Assembly (NCBI RefSeq): GCF_016908015.1
Contig: NZ_JAFBDB010000004.1
Span: 248,001-312,000, forward strand
DNA: 64,000 nucleotides
Direction: 5' to 3'
Source: Clostridium pascui
Lineage (GTDB): Bacteria; Bacillota; Clostridia; Clostridiales; Clostridiaceae
Part shown: positions 52,221 through 60,938 of the stretch, in pieces
How the letters are laid out: each line of letters begins with the position of its first letter
Position numbering within the stretch: the stretch's first letter is position 1
Notes under the pieces: model-generated
What the model saw: the letters and a program-made list of their open reading frames with translations, nothing else
Databases searched by the model: none
What the model was told of the DNA's origin: nothing
Translations under genes and position numbers: made by a program

Positions 52221-53066
52221 TTATTTGATTATTTTATCTAAAAAGCTATTAAGTAAGTTTAAACAAACAGCTTTTCTATAATGTTTAGTAGATCTTTGGT
52301 CATCAATTGGTCTTATAAGTTTGTCATATAGTTTTATTAATTCATTTCTATCTATCTCTTCACCATTTAATGATTGTGCAATAACTCTATTTTCTATTTC
52401 CTTAGATTTCACTATTGTTGGAGCTACTGCTCCAAATGAAATTCTTATATCATGAATTTTATTATCTTTAATTTCAGTTATACCAAGGAATGATAGCTTT
52501 GCAAGAGCTGTTGATTTACGAGTTCCTACTTTATGATAATCTGTAATACTAAAATCCTTTAAAGGTATCTCTATAGAAGTTATCAATTCTCCTTCCTTTA
52601 AATCATTTACTCCTGGTCCTAATATAAAATCTTTTATATCTACTTGTCTTTTTGAAGTTTCAGCTTGTAAATTTATTTTTGCTTCTAAGGCATATAATAA
52701 AGGAAGAGTATCTCCTACTGGAGAAGAATTACCTATATTTCCACCTATAGTTCCTATATTTCTTATTGCAGGGGACGCCACCTGCTTAAATATATTTTTC
52801 ATATATTCAGGTATAAGTAGGCTTTCAATAAGTTCAGTATATGTCACAGCACTTCCTATTGTAAGTTTATCTTCGCTTCTTTCTATTTTCTTAAGCTCGT
52901 AAATATCTGCTATAAATACTATTGGTTCTTCAAATCTAGGTGTCATTCCTGACCATTGTTTTCTTTTAACCATAAGATCTGTTCCACCAGCAAATATTAC
53001 TACTTGCTCTTTATTCAATATTTGAAGAACTTCTTTTAATGTTTTAGGTTTATATATTTCTACCAT
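52221..53066 (-). CDS. xdhB: Molybdenum hydroxylase FAD subunit, set 1 (XdhB/YgeT-like)
   Basis: 281 residues of the CoxM/XdhB FAD-binding fold. FAD motifs: VIFAGGTDLMVKRKQ near 19-33 and IRNIGTIGGNIGNSSPVGD near 97-115, and the C-terminal CO dehydrogenase flavoprotein part with RKSTALAKLSFLGI. It passes electrons from the 2Fe-2S subunit to NAD or ferredoxin. It overlaps the stop of the iron-sulfur gene by seven bases, which indicates coupling, and it is the last gene of the upstream operon. Confidence 0.9.
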   Translation of the reverse strand: MVEIYKPKTLKEVLQILNKEQVVIFAGGTDLMVKRKQWSGMTPRFEEPIVFIADIYELKKIERSEDKLTIGSAVTYTELIESLLIPEYMKNIFKQVASPAIRNIGTIGGNIGNSSPVGDTLPLLYALEAKINLQAETSKRQVDIKDFILGPGVNDLKEGELITSIEIPLKDFSITDYHKVGTRKSTALAKLSFLGITEIKDNKIHDIRISFGAVAPTIVKSKEIENRVIAQSLNGEEIDRNELIKLYDKLIRPIDDQRSTKHYRKAVCLNLLNSFLDKIIK

Positions 53067-53533
53067 AGTCCGTCACCTCTTTTTGATGCCATTCGTACCG
53101 CCTCTATTATCATGTTATATCCTGTACATCTACATAGATTCCCTGAAAGGCCTTCTTTTATTTCACCTATTGTAGGCTTTGAATTGTTTCTTAATAGTAC
53201 TTCTGTGGCCATTATCATACTAGGAGTACAAAAGCCACATTGTACTGCTCCTGCTTCTTCAAAACTCTCCTTTAAAACCTTATACCTATTTGTTTTTTGA
53301 AGTCCTTCAATGGTTAAAACTTCTTTTCCTTCTATTTTTCCAACAGGCATTAAACACGAGTTTATAAGCCTTCCATCTAATATAATGGAGCAAGCTCCAC
53401 ATTCTCCTTCTCCACAGCCTTCTTTATGCCCTGTTAAATTAAAATCTTCCCTTAGTACATCTATAAGTCTTTTTAATGGATGTGTATCTATTTCTACCTT
53501 TTCAAAATTTAAAGTAAAGCTAATTTTACTCAT
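53060..53533 (-). CDS. xdhC: Molybdenum hydroxylase 2Fe-2S subunit, set 1 (XdhC/YgeU-like)
   Basis: 157 residues with two [2Fe-2S] clusters. The plant-ferredoxin-type cluster has CGEGECGACSIIL (cysteines at about 40, 45, 48) and a later Cys in LINSCLMP; the helical cluster has CGFCTPSMIM near 98 and LCRCTGY near 132. This is the short electron transfer subunit of three-part xanthine dehydrogenase-type enzymes. Its start overlaps the catalytic gene by eight bases and its end overlaps the FAD gene by seven. Confidence 0.92.
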   Translation of the reverse strand: MSKISFTLNFEKVEIDTHPLKRLIDVLREDFNLTGHKEGCGEGECGACSIILDGRLINSCLMPVGKIEGKEVLTIEGLQKTNRYKVLKESFEEAGAVQCGFCTPSMIMATEVLLRNNSKPTIGEIKEGLSGNLCRCTGYNMIIEAVRMASKRGDGLW

Positions 53534-55667
53534 TTCCCATCACCCCCATTAAATGTTCAGGCCTCACTGGAATTTTATAAATATTTTTATCTATTGCATC
53601 TTGAATAGCTAGCGCATAAGCTGGTGCTGCACCTATAAGTGTTAACTCTCCAAGTCCCTTTGCTCCAAACGGGCCATTAAAGTAAGGCTCGCATATAAGT
53701 TCATTTTGGATTTCAGGAGCATCTTTAATAGTTGGAATTGTATAATCGCTGCTTGTCTTCTGCATTATACGTCCATTTTTACTTTCCATAACTTCTATGC
53801 CACCATAGCCTAACCCCTGAAGCATTCCACCTTCAATTTGTCCTCTGACTATTCTCTCATCTATAGCACAACCTATATCAAATACTGACCATACTCCTTT
53901 TATATCTGGTAAATAAGTTAGTGGATCAACTTCTACTTCCACTACGTTTACTCCCCAGGAATATGAGTTATATGCATCACCTATAAAATTATCTCCATCC
54001 CACGAATAAATCTCTGGGAATTTGTAATTTGCTTCCGTTTCTATTTGCCCTGCTTCGTTCCATCTTGCTCTAAGTTTTGAAGCTGCTTCTTCTAAGAGTT
54101 TTCCAACTACAACTGTAGTACGAGATGCAACTGTAGGTCCTGAATCAGGAACCCTATCTGTATCAGGGTTTTCATAAATTATAGTGTTTACTGGTACATT
54201 TAAAGTATGTGCTACTATTTTTCTAAGTGCTGTTTGAACCCCCTGTCCCATTTCTACATTAGCTATAAGTATTTCTACTTTATTATCAGGATATCTTACA
54301 AGTTTGACTTTAGCCTTTATATGATCTCTTTCTCCACTGCCAGTAAAGCCTCCACCGTGGAAAAATAGTGACATTCCAATTCCATTAAGCTTTCCATTTT
54401 CCTTATTACTTTTAAATAATTCCTTTTTATCCTTATATGATGACATTTGGATAGCTTTTTCGATCATTTCAGGCATTCTTATTTTATCTCTAAATATTCC
54501 TCCTGTTGATGACTTATCTCCTTGTTTCACCATATTCTTCATCTTAAATTCTAAGGAATCAATACCAAGTTTCTTTGCAATATGCTCCATATGCATTTCC
54601 TCTGCAAAGAAGGCCTGTGGTGCTCCAAATCCTCTAAAAGCTCCTGTAACCACAGTATTTGTGGCCATAACCCTTCCTTTAACATTTACATTTTCTACAT
54701 TATAGACTCCAATTACAGCAAACATAGTTCTTTGAAGTACTACACTTGAAAGTCCTTCATAAGCTCCGCCATCTAAACTTATATCTGCCTCTCTACCAAT
54801 TATCATGTAATTTTGATCTAGATAACTTTTAATTTTAATCTTACTTGGATGTCTCTTAGGCGTACATTCTAAGTCTTCATTTCTATCAAATATAAGTTGT
54901 ACTGGTTTCTTAGTTTTTAATGCTGCAAAAGCAACATGACCTCCTATTAGTGAAGGATAATCTTCTTTTCCACCAAAAGCTCCACCTGTTGTAGCTTGCA
55001 CAATTTGAACCTTATCTTCTTGGAATTTTAGAGCATCTATTAAGGCATTTTTAACATAATATGGACATTGAATAGAACCATATACAGTAACTTTTCCATC
55101 GTTATAAGTACCTATTACTCCTTGTGGCTCTAGATAAAGTTGCTCTTGATATCCTGTTTCATATTCTCCATCTATTACATACTTTGCATTTTTCTTTACT
55201 TCTTCTAAATTTCCCTTTGAATATTTAAATTCTACAAAGCAATTATTATCTTTATACATAGGCTCTTTTTTACATTCCAAGGATTCTTCTAAGGTTAAAA
55301 TAGGATCTATAGCTTCATAATTTACCTTTGTATTTAAAATTATATCTGTAATTATACTTTTATCCTGTCCTACTATTAATGAAATAGGCTCTCCTATATA
55401 ATTTACAACCTCCTTGGCAAAGAATGGTTCTTCATAAGTTATAATTTTTACCCCATTTTCTCCTGGAACATCATTTTTATCTACTACATAATATCCTTCA
55501 GGAAGCTTTGGATACTCTATGCTTTTTATTTTAGCCCTTGGCTCTGTAGATCTTAAGGTTTTTGCATAAAGCATATCTTGAAACTTATAATCCCCTATAT
55601 ATTTAGCGCTGCCTGCAATCTTATCTTCTGTGTCAAATCTTTTTATGGATTCACTGATGCATTTCAT
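53526..55667 (-). CDS. xdhA: Molybdenum hydroxylase catalytic subunit, set 1 (xanthine dehydrogenase-like)
   Basis: 713 residues. Mo-pterin and substrate motifs match xanthine oxidoreductase: TTGGAFGGKEDYPS (Glu in place of bovine E802), TGAFRGFGAPQAFFAEE (Arg like R880) and GPFGAKGLGELTL (catalytic Glu like E1261). ANVEMGQGVQTAL is the second pterin contact. So a purine is the expected substrate, with water supplying oxygen. ATG at 55667 is chosen: AAGGGGGTG lies upstream and inside the longer frame beginning with GTG at 55679. Seleno forms of such enzymes exist in clostridia; no sequence mark for that is seen. Confidence 0.9.
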   Translation of the reverse strand: MKCISESIKRFDTEDKIAGSAKYIGDYKFQDMLYAKTLRSTEPRAKIKSIEYPKLPEGYYVVDKNDVPGENGVKIITYEEPFFAKEVVNYIGEPISLIVGQDKSIITDIILNTKVNYEAIDPILTLEESLECKKEPMYKDNNCFVEFKYSKGNLEEVKKNAKYVIDGEYETGYQEQLYLEPQGVIGTYNDGKVTVYGSIQCPYYVKNALIDALKFQEDKVQIVQATTGGAFGGKEDYPSLIGGHVAFAALKTKKPVQLIFDRNEDLECTPKRHPSKIKIKSYLDQNYMIIGREADISLDGGAYEGLSSVVLQRTMFAVIGVYNVENVNVKGRVMATNTVVTGAFRGFGAPQAFFAEEMHMEHIAKKLGIDSLEFKMKNMVKQGDKSSTGGIFRDKIRMPEMIEKAIQMSSYKDKKELFKSNKENGKLNGIGMSLFFHGGGFTGSGERDHIKAKVKLVRYPDNKVEILIANVEMGQGVQTALRKIVAHTLNVPVNTIIYENPDTDRVPDSGPTVASRTTVVVGKLLEEAASKLRARWNEAGQIETEANYKFPEIYSWDGDNFIGDAYNSYSWGVNVVEVEVDPLTYLPDIKGVWSVFDIGCAIDERIVRGQIEGGMLQGLGYGGIEVMESKNGRIMQKTSSDYTIPTIKDAPEIQNELICEPYFNGPFGAKGLGELTLIGAAPAYALAIQDAIDKNIYKIPVRPEHLMGVMGNE

Positions 55668-55683
55668 ATAAAACTGCACCCCC

Positions 55684-56256
55684 TTAATCTTCCCCTAAAT
55701 TTTTTAAAGCCTTCTCATAGTCCTCTATAGTATCTATGTCCATAAGTATTTCTTTATGATTCACCTCTATAAAACTTGGACTTTTGCTATTTATAAAATC
55801 TCTCAAGGTTTCATATCTGCCTTCTTCAAGTATTTCCTTTATAAACTTACTTTTTATAAGTATTGGGTGCCCCTTTCTACCCTTATATGTAGGGATTATT
55901 ACATCCCCCTGTTCACTTATAATCTTTGAATATACATCTTTAGAAATAAGAGGGTAATCACCTGGAGTAAAGAAAAACTCATCTTCTCTCACAGCTTTAA
56001 GTCCGCATTTAACAGAGCTAAACATGCCTTCTTCATAGTTTTCATTAAATACTAGTTCTACATTTTTATATTTTTCAATAACAGGCTGTAAAAGCTCAAT
56101 TTTATGTCCTCCTACAACTATTATCCTTTCTGAAAACTGAAGCATGTTATCTATGGTATTTTCAATAACGGTTTTACCCTTTAAAGATAAAAGCATTTTA
56201 AATGCCTTAGCTCTTGAGGACAAACCCGCTGCTAAAATTACTCCATCTCTACCCAC
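55684..56256 (-). CDS. mocA: MocA-type molybdenum cofactor nucleotidyltransferase
   Basis: 190 residues of the NTP-transferase fold. N-terminal GVILAAGLSSRAKAFKMLL (residues 5-23) contains the LAAGxSxR nucleotide motif, then FTPGDYPLISKDVY near 91 (the metal Asp) and KGRKGHPILIKSKF near 121. MocA and its relative YgfJ attach CMP to molybdopterin for the hydroxylase family. It is coded between the two catalytic subunits with a GTG start at 56256 and GGGGGT eight bases upstream. The cytidylyl (MocA) rather than guanylyl (MobA) activity is favoured by the RGHP region and its context. Confidence 0.85.
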   Translation of the reverse strand: MGRDGVILAAGLSSRAKAFKMLLSLKGKTVIENTIDNMLQFSERIIVVGGHKIELLQPVIEKYKNVELVFNENYEEGMFSSVKCGLKAVREDEFFFTPGDYPLISKDVYSKIISEQGDVIIPTYKGRKGHPILIKSKFIKEILEEGRYETLRDFINSKSPSFIEVNHKEILMDIDTIEDYEKALKNLGED

Positions 56257-56283
56257 TTAAAATTACCCCCTATCCTTAATACC

Positions 56284-58593
56284 TTACTTCTTATTTATAA
56301 TCCCCATCAAAACATCCTCAGATGTTATTGGAAGCTTTTGAATTCTAACTCCTACTGCATTATATATAGCATTTGCTATAGCTGCTGGTGGAGTATCTAT
56401 TCCTATTTCCCCTACAGATTTTGCCCCATGAGGTCCTGTAGGTTCAAAGCTGTCTATAAATTCTACAGTGAGTTTTCCTACATCTTTTCTTGTTGGAATA
56501 TTATAAGTCATATAATTATTGGTCAAAAGCTTACCTTTTTCTGTATGCTTAACCTTTTCAAACATTGCCATTCCAATTCCTTGCATAAGTCCACCTTCTA
56601 CCTGTATTCGGCAAAGATTTGGGTTTATTGTAGTTCCACAATCAACTACGGCTGTATAGTTAATGAGATCAACTTTACCTGTTTCAGTATCAACTTCAAT
56701 TTCTGCAAATCCTGCCATAAATGGTGCTGGTGAAATTTCTCCTGAGAAAGACCCTGATGCTATTAACTGTTTGTGATGTTTATTATAATAAAGCTCTATC
56801 GAAAGCTGTTCTAAACTGATTTGTCTCTGCTCATCAAGAGTTTTAATATATTTACCATCAAATTCTACATTTACTGGGTTTACTTCTAAACTTTCTGCCC
56901 CAGCCTGAATAATCATATTTCTCATGTTTTCAGCAGCTCTTTTTACTGCATTACCTGAAACATAAGTAGTACTTGATGCATAAGCCCCTACATCATATGG
57001 AGTTAAATCTGTATCTGAAGAATAAACTACAATCTTTTCTGTTTCAATTCCTAGAGTTTCAGCTGCAATTTGAGCAAGTATAGTATCACTTCCAGTTCCT
57101 AAATCTGTAGCTCCAACTAAAAGATTGAAAAATCCCTTATCATTTAACTTTAATAGTGCCGATCCCATATCTATAGCTGGAATACCGGAACCCTGCATTG
57201 CAATAGCACAGCCCATTCCCCTAACTTTATTTGATGCAATCTGTTTTCTTGGATACTGCTCCTTCCAATTTGAAAGTTCTAATCCCCTTTCTATGCATTC
57301 AGGAAGTTTACAATTATCAATTATCATGTCAACTCCCTCTGTACCTTCTCCCATTATCTTAAATACAGGTGATCCTTCTCCTTGCCTTATCATATTTTTC
57401 TTTCTAAATTCCATAGGATCCATTCCTATAATTTCTGCCATTTTATCTACAGCAGATTCTAATGCAAAGTTACCTTGTATCGCTCCATATCCTCTATAGG
57501 CTCCTGCTGGGGTTAAATTAGTATATACTACTTTCCCCCCAAATTTACCTGCGAGAACTTTATTATATAAAGGAAGTGTCTTAGAACCAGCTACCATAAA
57601 TACTGTAAGAGCATGCTCACCATAAGCTCCTGTATTTGATAAAATCTGCATATCTATAGCTTTTAAATTCCCTTCTTTATCAGAACCAAGTGTTACTTCA
57701 ACCTTCATAGCATGCCTGCAGTAGGTTGCTTCAAATACCTCTTCCCTAGTATATATAAGCTTTGCAGGTCTTCCTGTTCTTAAAGCTACTAATGAAACTA
57801 GGAATTCTCCATGTAAACCTTGCTTTCCACCATAGCCACCGCCTATTCTAGGTTTTATAACACGAATTCTATCTATTGGCATATCTAACGCTCTTCCTAC
57901 TAATCTTCTTGCATGATATGGTGTTTGAGTTGAAGATACAATGGTGAGTCTTCCATGTAAGTCTAAGTATGCAAAGGATGCATGTGTTTCCATTGCAGTG
58001 TGAGCTTGAGCTTGAGTATAATATGTCTCTTTCACTACATGCTCACAATTCTTTAATGTTTCATCAAAATCTCCAAAGCTCATATTATATGCAGCAGCTA
58101 TATTTTTCTCAGGCTTAAATCCTATAGGAAACATTTCATGAGCTTCTTTTTCAGGATGTATTATAGAGGTATGTCCCTCTGCCTTTTCAAAATCCAGCAC
58201 TGGCTCAAATACTTCATACTCCACTTCTATAAGTTTTAATGCTTCTAAAGCTATACTCTCATTTTCTGCAGCTATAGCTGCTACTTCATCTCCCACATAT
58301 CTTACATACTCATCTAAAATATATTTGTCATGAGGTGATGGTTCTGGGAATCCTTGTCCTGCACGGGTAAATATATTTCTTGGTACATTTTTATAGGTTA
58401 AAACTAAACTTACTCCTGGTAGTGCTTCAGCTCTTTCTGTATTTATGCTCGTAATTTTTGCAAAAGCATGAGGGCTTCTTAAAACCTTAACTATAAGCGA
58501 GTTTACTGGCGCCAAATCATTGGTATAAGCTGGTCTTCCCTTTATAAGTCCCATACCTTCAAACTTTGGTATGGATCTTTTTACTTCCTTCAT
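56284..58593 (-). CDS. Molybdenum hydroxylase catalytic subunit, set 2 (XdhD-like)
   Basis: 769 residues, longer than set 1. Mo-pterin motif is RIGGGYGGKQG, with Gln where set 1 has Glu; the substrate Arg motif reads TPAGAYRGYGAIQGN; the catalytic Glu motif is GPHGAKSVGEIGI, intact. E. coli XdhA and XdhD also have Gln here. Thus the enzyme probably oxidises a purine or related heterocycle with altered orientation, different from set 1. In E. coli XdhD is fused to its Fe-S domain; here the 2Fe-2S gene is separate and abuts the start. Upstream FAD gene is YgfM-like. Substrate is not settled by sequence. Confidence 0.88.
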   Translation of the reverse strand: MKEVKRSIPKFEGMGLIKGRPAYTNDLAPVNSLIVKVLRSPHAFAKITSINTERAEALPGVSLVLTYKNVPRNIFTRAGQGFPEPSPHDKYILDEYVRYVGDEVAAIAAENESIALEALKLIEVEYEVFEPVLDFEKAEGHTSIIHPEKEAHEMFPIGFKPEKNIAAAYNMSFGDFDETLKNCEHVVKETYYTQAQAHTAMETHASFAYLDLHGRLTIVSSTQTPYHARRLVGRALDMPIDRIRVIKPRIGGGYGGKQGLHGEFLVSLVALRTGRPAKLIYTREEVFEATYCRHAMKVEVTLGSDKEGNLKAIDMQILSNTGAYGEHALTVFMVAGSKTLPLYNKVLAGKFGGKVVYTNLTPAGAYRGYGAIQGNFALESAVDKMAEIIGMDPMEFRKKNMIRQGEGSPVFKIMGEGTEGVDMIIDNCKLPECIERGLELSNWKEQYPRKQIASNKVRGMGCAIAMQGSGIPAIDMGSALLKLNDKGFFNLLVGATDLGTGSDTILAQIAAETLGIETEKIVVYSSDTDLTPYDVGAYASSTTYVSGNAVKRAAENMRNMIIQAGAESLEVNPVNVEFDGKYIKTLDEQRQISLEQLSIELYYNKHHKQLIASGSFSGEISPAPFMAGFAEIEVDTETGKVDLINYTAVVDCGTTINPNLCRIQVEGGLMQGIGMAMFEKVKHTEKGKLLTNNYMTYNIPTRKDVGKLTVEFIDSFEPTGPHGAKSVGEIGIDTPPAAIANAIYNAVGVRIQKLPITSEDVLMGIINKK

Positions 58594-59043
58594 TTAGTCC
58601 ACCCCCATAAACTTTTTAACTGCTCTTAAGTGTCCTTGATATCCTGAACATCTACATAAATTTCCTACTAAATAGCTCTTCATATCATCCACTGTGGGAT
58701 TCTGTAATTCTCTCTTCATAGCTATTACTGTAAGTACAAATCCTGGGCTACAAAATCCACATTGTTCTGCTCCTTCTGCAGTTATAAGTTTTGCTATTTC
58801 TTCAGCTTCTTTTTCTACTCCTTCAATAGTAGTTACCTCATGACCTTCTGCCTTTACTGCAAGATAGGAGCAAGATGGAATAGGTTTTCCATCTAAAAGC
58901 ACTGTACAAACTCCACAGTTTCCTGTATCACAAGCTTTTCTAACACTTGTAAATCCACATCTTCTTAAAACATCATGAAGCACTTCATGAGCTTCAATTT
59001 CAATTAATCGTAGAGCACCATTTATCTTTAAATTAATCTTCAT
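58594..59043 (-). CDS. Molybdenum hydroxylase 2Fe-2S subunit, set 2
   Basis: 149 residues with two [2Fe-2S] clusters: ACDTGNCGVCTVLLDG near 37-52 and Cys in PSCSYL near 58, then CGFCSPGFVL near 97 and LCRCSGYQGH near 130. The C-terminus ends KKFMGVD. Its stop abuts the next ATG (no gap) and its ATG overlaps the FAD gene end by one base, so set 2 is tightly coupled. It mediates electrons from molybdenum to FAD. Confidence 0.92.
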   Translation of the reverse strand: MKINLKINGALRLIEIEAHEVLHDVLRRCGFTSVRKACDTGNCGVCTVLLDGKPIPSCSYLAVKAEGHEVTTIEGVEKEAEEIAKLITAEGAEQCGFCSPGFVLTVIAMKRELQNPTVDDMKSYLVGNLCRCSGYQGHLRAVKKFMGVD

Positions 59044-59828
59044 TAAATCACCCCCATGATTCCTCTCTTAACTAGTGCCTTGCAGAGTTCTTTTCTATAG
59101 ATTGCAGAAGCTCTTAAATCCTCTCCAAAACTTAAATGTTCTACAGCCAATTCCCCTGCCTTTTTAGCATTTTCTTCACTTAATTCTACTTTACTTATAA
59201 ATTCCATAGCTTCTCTTGAAAGCTTTGCCCCAAATGGCCTTGCCCCTACAGCAATTTTAAATTCATTATCCTTTTTTGATACTGCTACATTTAGTATAGA
59301 AAAATCTGTGGTTGTATTTCTTAAACTTAAAAACTTTCCACGTTTCCCGTCCTTTTTTACGATTATTTTTACTAAGATATCCTCAAACTTAGATTTACTC
59401 TCTAGAAAATCTTCTAATGGAACTCTCCCCAAATTATAAAACTCTAGATAAGTATCCAGTGCCATTAACGGAGTTATAACATCTGAAAAACCATATCTTC
59501 CACAAATGCTTCCTCCTATAGTTGCCATATTTCTTATTTGAACTCCAACTATTTCAGAAACTGCATTTGATAGCATTCCATCAAATGCAGTTTTTAAGAT
59601 CTTAGAACATTCTACTTCTCTTAGAGTTGTCATAGCTCCTACTTCTATTTCATCACCTTTTTCTTCTATAAAATTTAAATTTAAATTTGATAAATTAAGA
59701 GCCTTTTGTATTTCTCTCTCTCCAAGTCTTATAAATGCTCCTCCGGCAATTACAACAGCTTGTTCATTTTTCACAATATTATAAGCTTCTTGTAGACTTA
59801 CTGGCTTTAAATACTCTTTTATTTTCAA
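59043..59828 (-). CDS. ygfM: Molybdenum hydroxylase FAD subunit, set 2 (YgfM-like)
   Basis: 261 residues, shorter than set 1 FAD subunit. FAD motifs: VVIAGGAFIRLGEREI near 24-39 and IRNMATIGGSICGRYGFSD near 97-115. The second half reads FLSLRNTTTDFSILNVA. In place of the usual AGGTDL, the GGAFIRLG variant is typical of YgfM-like proteins in the selenium-dependent hydroxylase clusters. It follows the PreA-like gene by 16 bases and overlaps the Fe-S gene. Confidence 0.85.
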   Translation of the reverse strand: MKIKEYLKPVSLQEAYNIVKNEQAVVIAGGAFIRLGEREIQKALNLSNLNLNFIEEKGDEIEVGAMTTLREVECSKILKTAFDGMLSNAVSEIVGVQIRNMATIGGSICGRYGFSDVITPLMALDTYLEFYNLGRVPLEDFLESKSKFEDILVKIIVKKDGKRGKFLSLRNTTTDFSILNVAVSKKDNEFKIAVGARPFGAKLSREAMEFISKVELSEENAKKAGELAVEHLSFGEDLRASAIYRKELCKALVKRGIMGVI

Positions 59829-59844
59829 ATATCCTCACTCCTTT

Positions 59845-60927
59845 CTATAAAACCCCACTTATAGCATGTACAGCACACTTAGATTCACATAACCCGCATC
59901 CAAAACATTTATCATTATTTACTTCAACTATTTCTTTTACTTCTATTGCAAAATAAGGACATACCTTTTCACAAAGCTTACACTTTGTGCACTTATCTTC
60001 ATCAATTACAGGATGATCTGGTTCATATTTAACTTCACCCTTTTGAAGGGATGTGTTTACAACTTCCTCTATGCTATTAAAGTTATACTTTCTCAAAATC
60101 TCCGGAAGATCTTTTATTATCTTTTCATATAAATCCTTACCTCTAAGCATTGCAGCTGATAACATTTGCACAGCATCTGCTCCTGCAAGTAAAAATTCAA
60201 CTACATCTTCTGCTGTTGCTATACCGCCTACCCCTATTACTATAAAATCTGGCATAGCACTCTTTATTTTATTTACTATGGCAAGTGCTACAGGTTTTAT
60301 AGCAGGTCCTGATGTCCAAACTTCTCCTTTTTCATTTCCAACTAAAACTTTTCTATTTTGAATATCTATTTTCATAGTAGGTCCAAGAGAATTTATAGCT
60401 ACAACTCCACTTGCTCCGTTATCTCTAACCGCCTGCGCAAAGGCTACAGGATCTGGAATATGAGGACTCACTTTCATAAATACAGGTTTTTTTGTATTAC
60501 TTCTTATTGTCTTTACAGTTTCCCCTATAACACTTAAATCCTTTCCCACATAGTGAGTTGAAACCTCAAAAGCATCTGCGTAAGGGTCTAATACCGGAAT
60601 TAATTTTTCCATATCCTCTTTAGTGTATCCAACACTTATTATAAGAGGTACATTTAAATCTCTCTTTAAATTGGGAAGTATATATTCTAGCCAATGCTTA
60701 AGTGAATACTCAGACCAAAGCTCAGCATTCATTATGCTGTCCTTATTTCCATATATACATGGCCTTACAACTTCTGCTCCCTCAATAGATATTGTTTTTG
60801 TTACCATTCCACCAAGTCCAAAGCCTGCAAGCGCCATCATCTTTTCATAATCTCCAACTAATGGTCCCGAAGCTGGCATAACTGGATTCTTAAGCTCAAT
60901 ACCTGCTATAGTTGTTTTCAAATTCAT
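59845..60927 (-). CDS. PreA/dihydroorotate dehydrogenase-like FMN and 2x[4Fe-4S] reductase
   Basis: 360 residues. Residues 1-300 form a DHOD-type TIM barrel binding FMN (LKNPVMPASGPLVGDYEKM near 14-32, PVFMKVSPHIPDP near 150, GVGGIATAEDVVEFLLAGADA near 230). The C-terminal 60 residues carry two ferredoxin motifs, CTKCKLCEKVCP and CFGCGLCESKC. This is the plan of PreA, which reduces pyrimidine C5=C6 with NADH through PreT. No PreT is here. YgfK, usual in such islands, is missing, so this protein may do the purine ring reduction; inference. ATG at 60927 has GTAGGGGG upstream; a longer start would overlap ssnA. Confidence 0.88.
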   Translation of the reverse strand: MNLKTTIAGIELKNPVMPASGPLVGDYEKMMALAGFGLGGMVTKTISIEGAEVVRPCIYGNKDSIMNAELWSEYSLKHWLEYILPNLKRDLNVPLIISVGYTKEDMEKLIPVLDPYADAFEVSTHYVGKDLSVIGETVKTIRSNTKKPVFMKVSPHIPDPVAFAQAVRDNGASGVVAINSLGPTMKIDIQNRKVLVGNEKGEVWTSGPAIKPVALAIVNKIKSAMPDFIVIGVGGIATAEDVVEFLLAGADAVQMLSAAMLRGKDLYEKIIKDLPEILRKYNFNSIEEVVNTSLQKGEVKYEPDHPVIDEDKCTKCKLCEKVCPYFAIEVKEIVEVNNDKCFGCGLCESKCAVHAISGVL

Positions 60928-60938
60928 ATAAAAACCCC

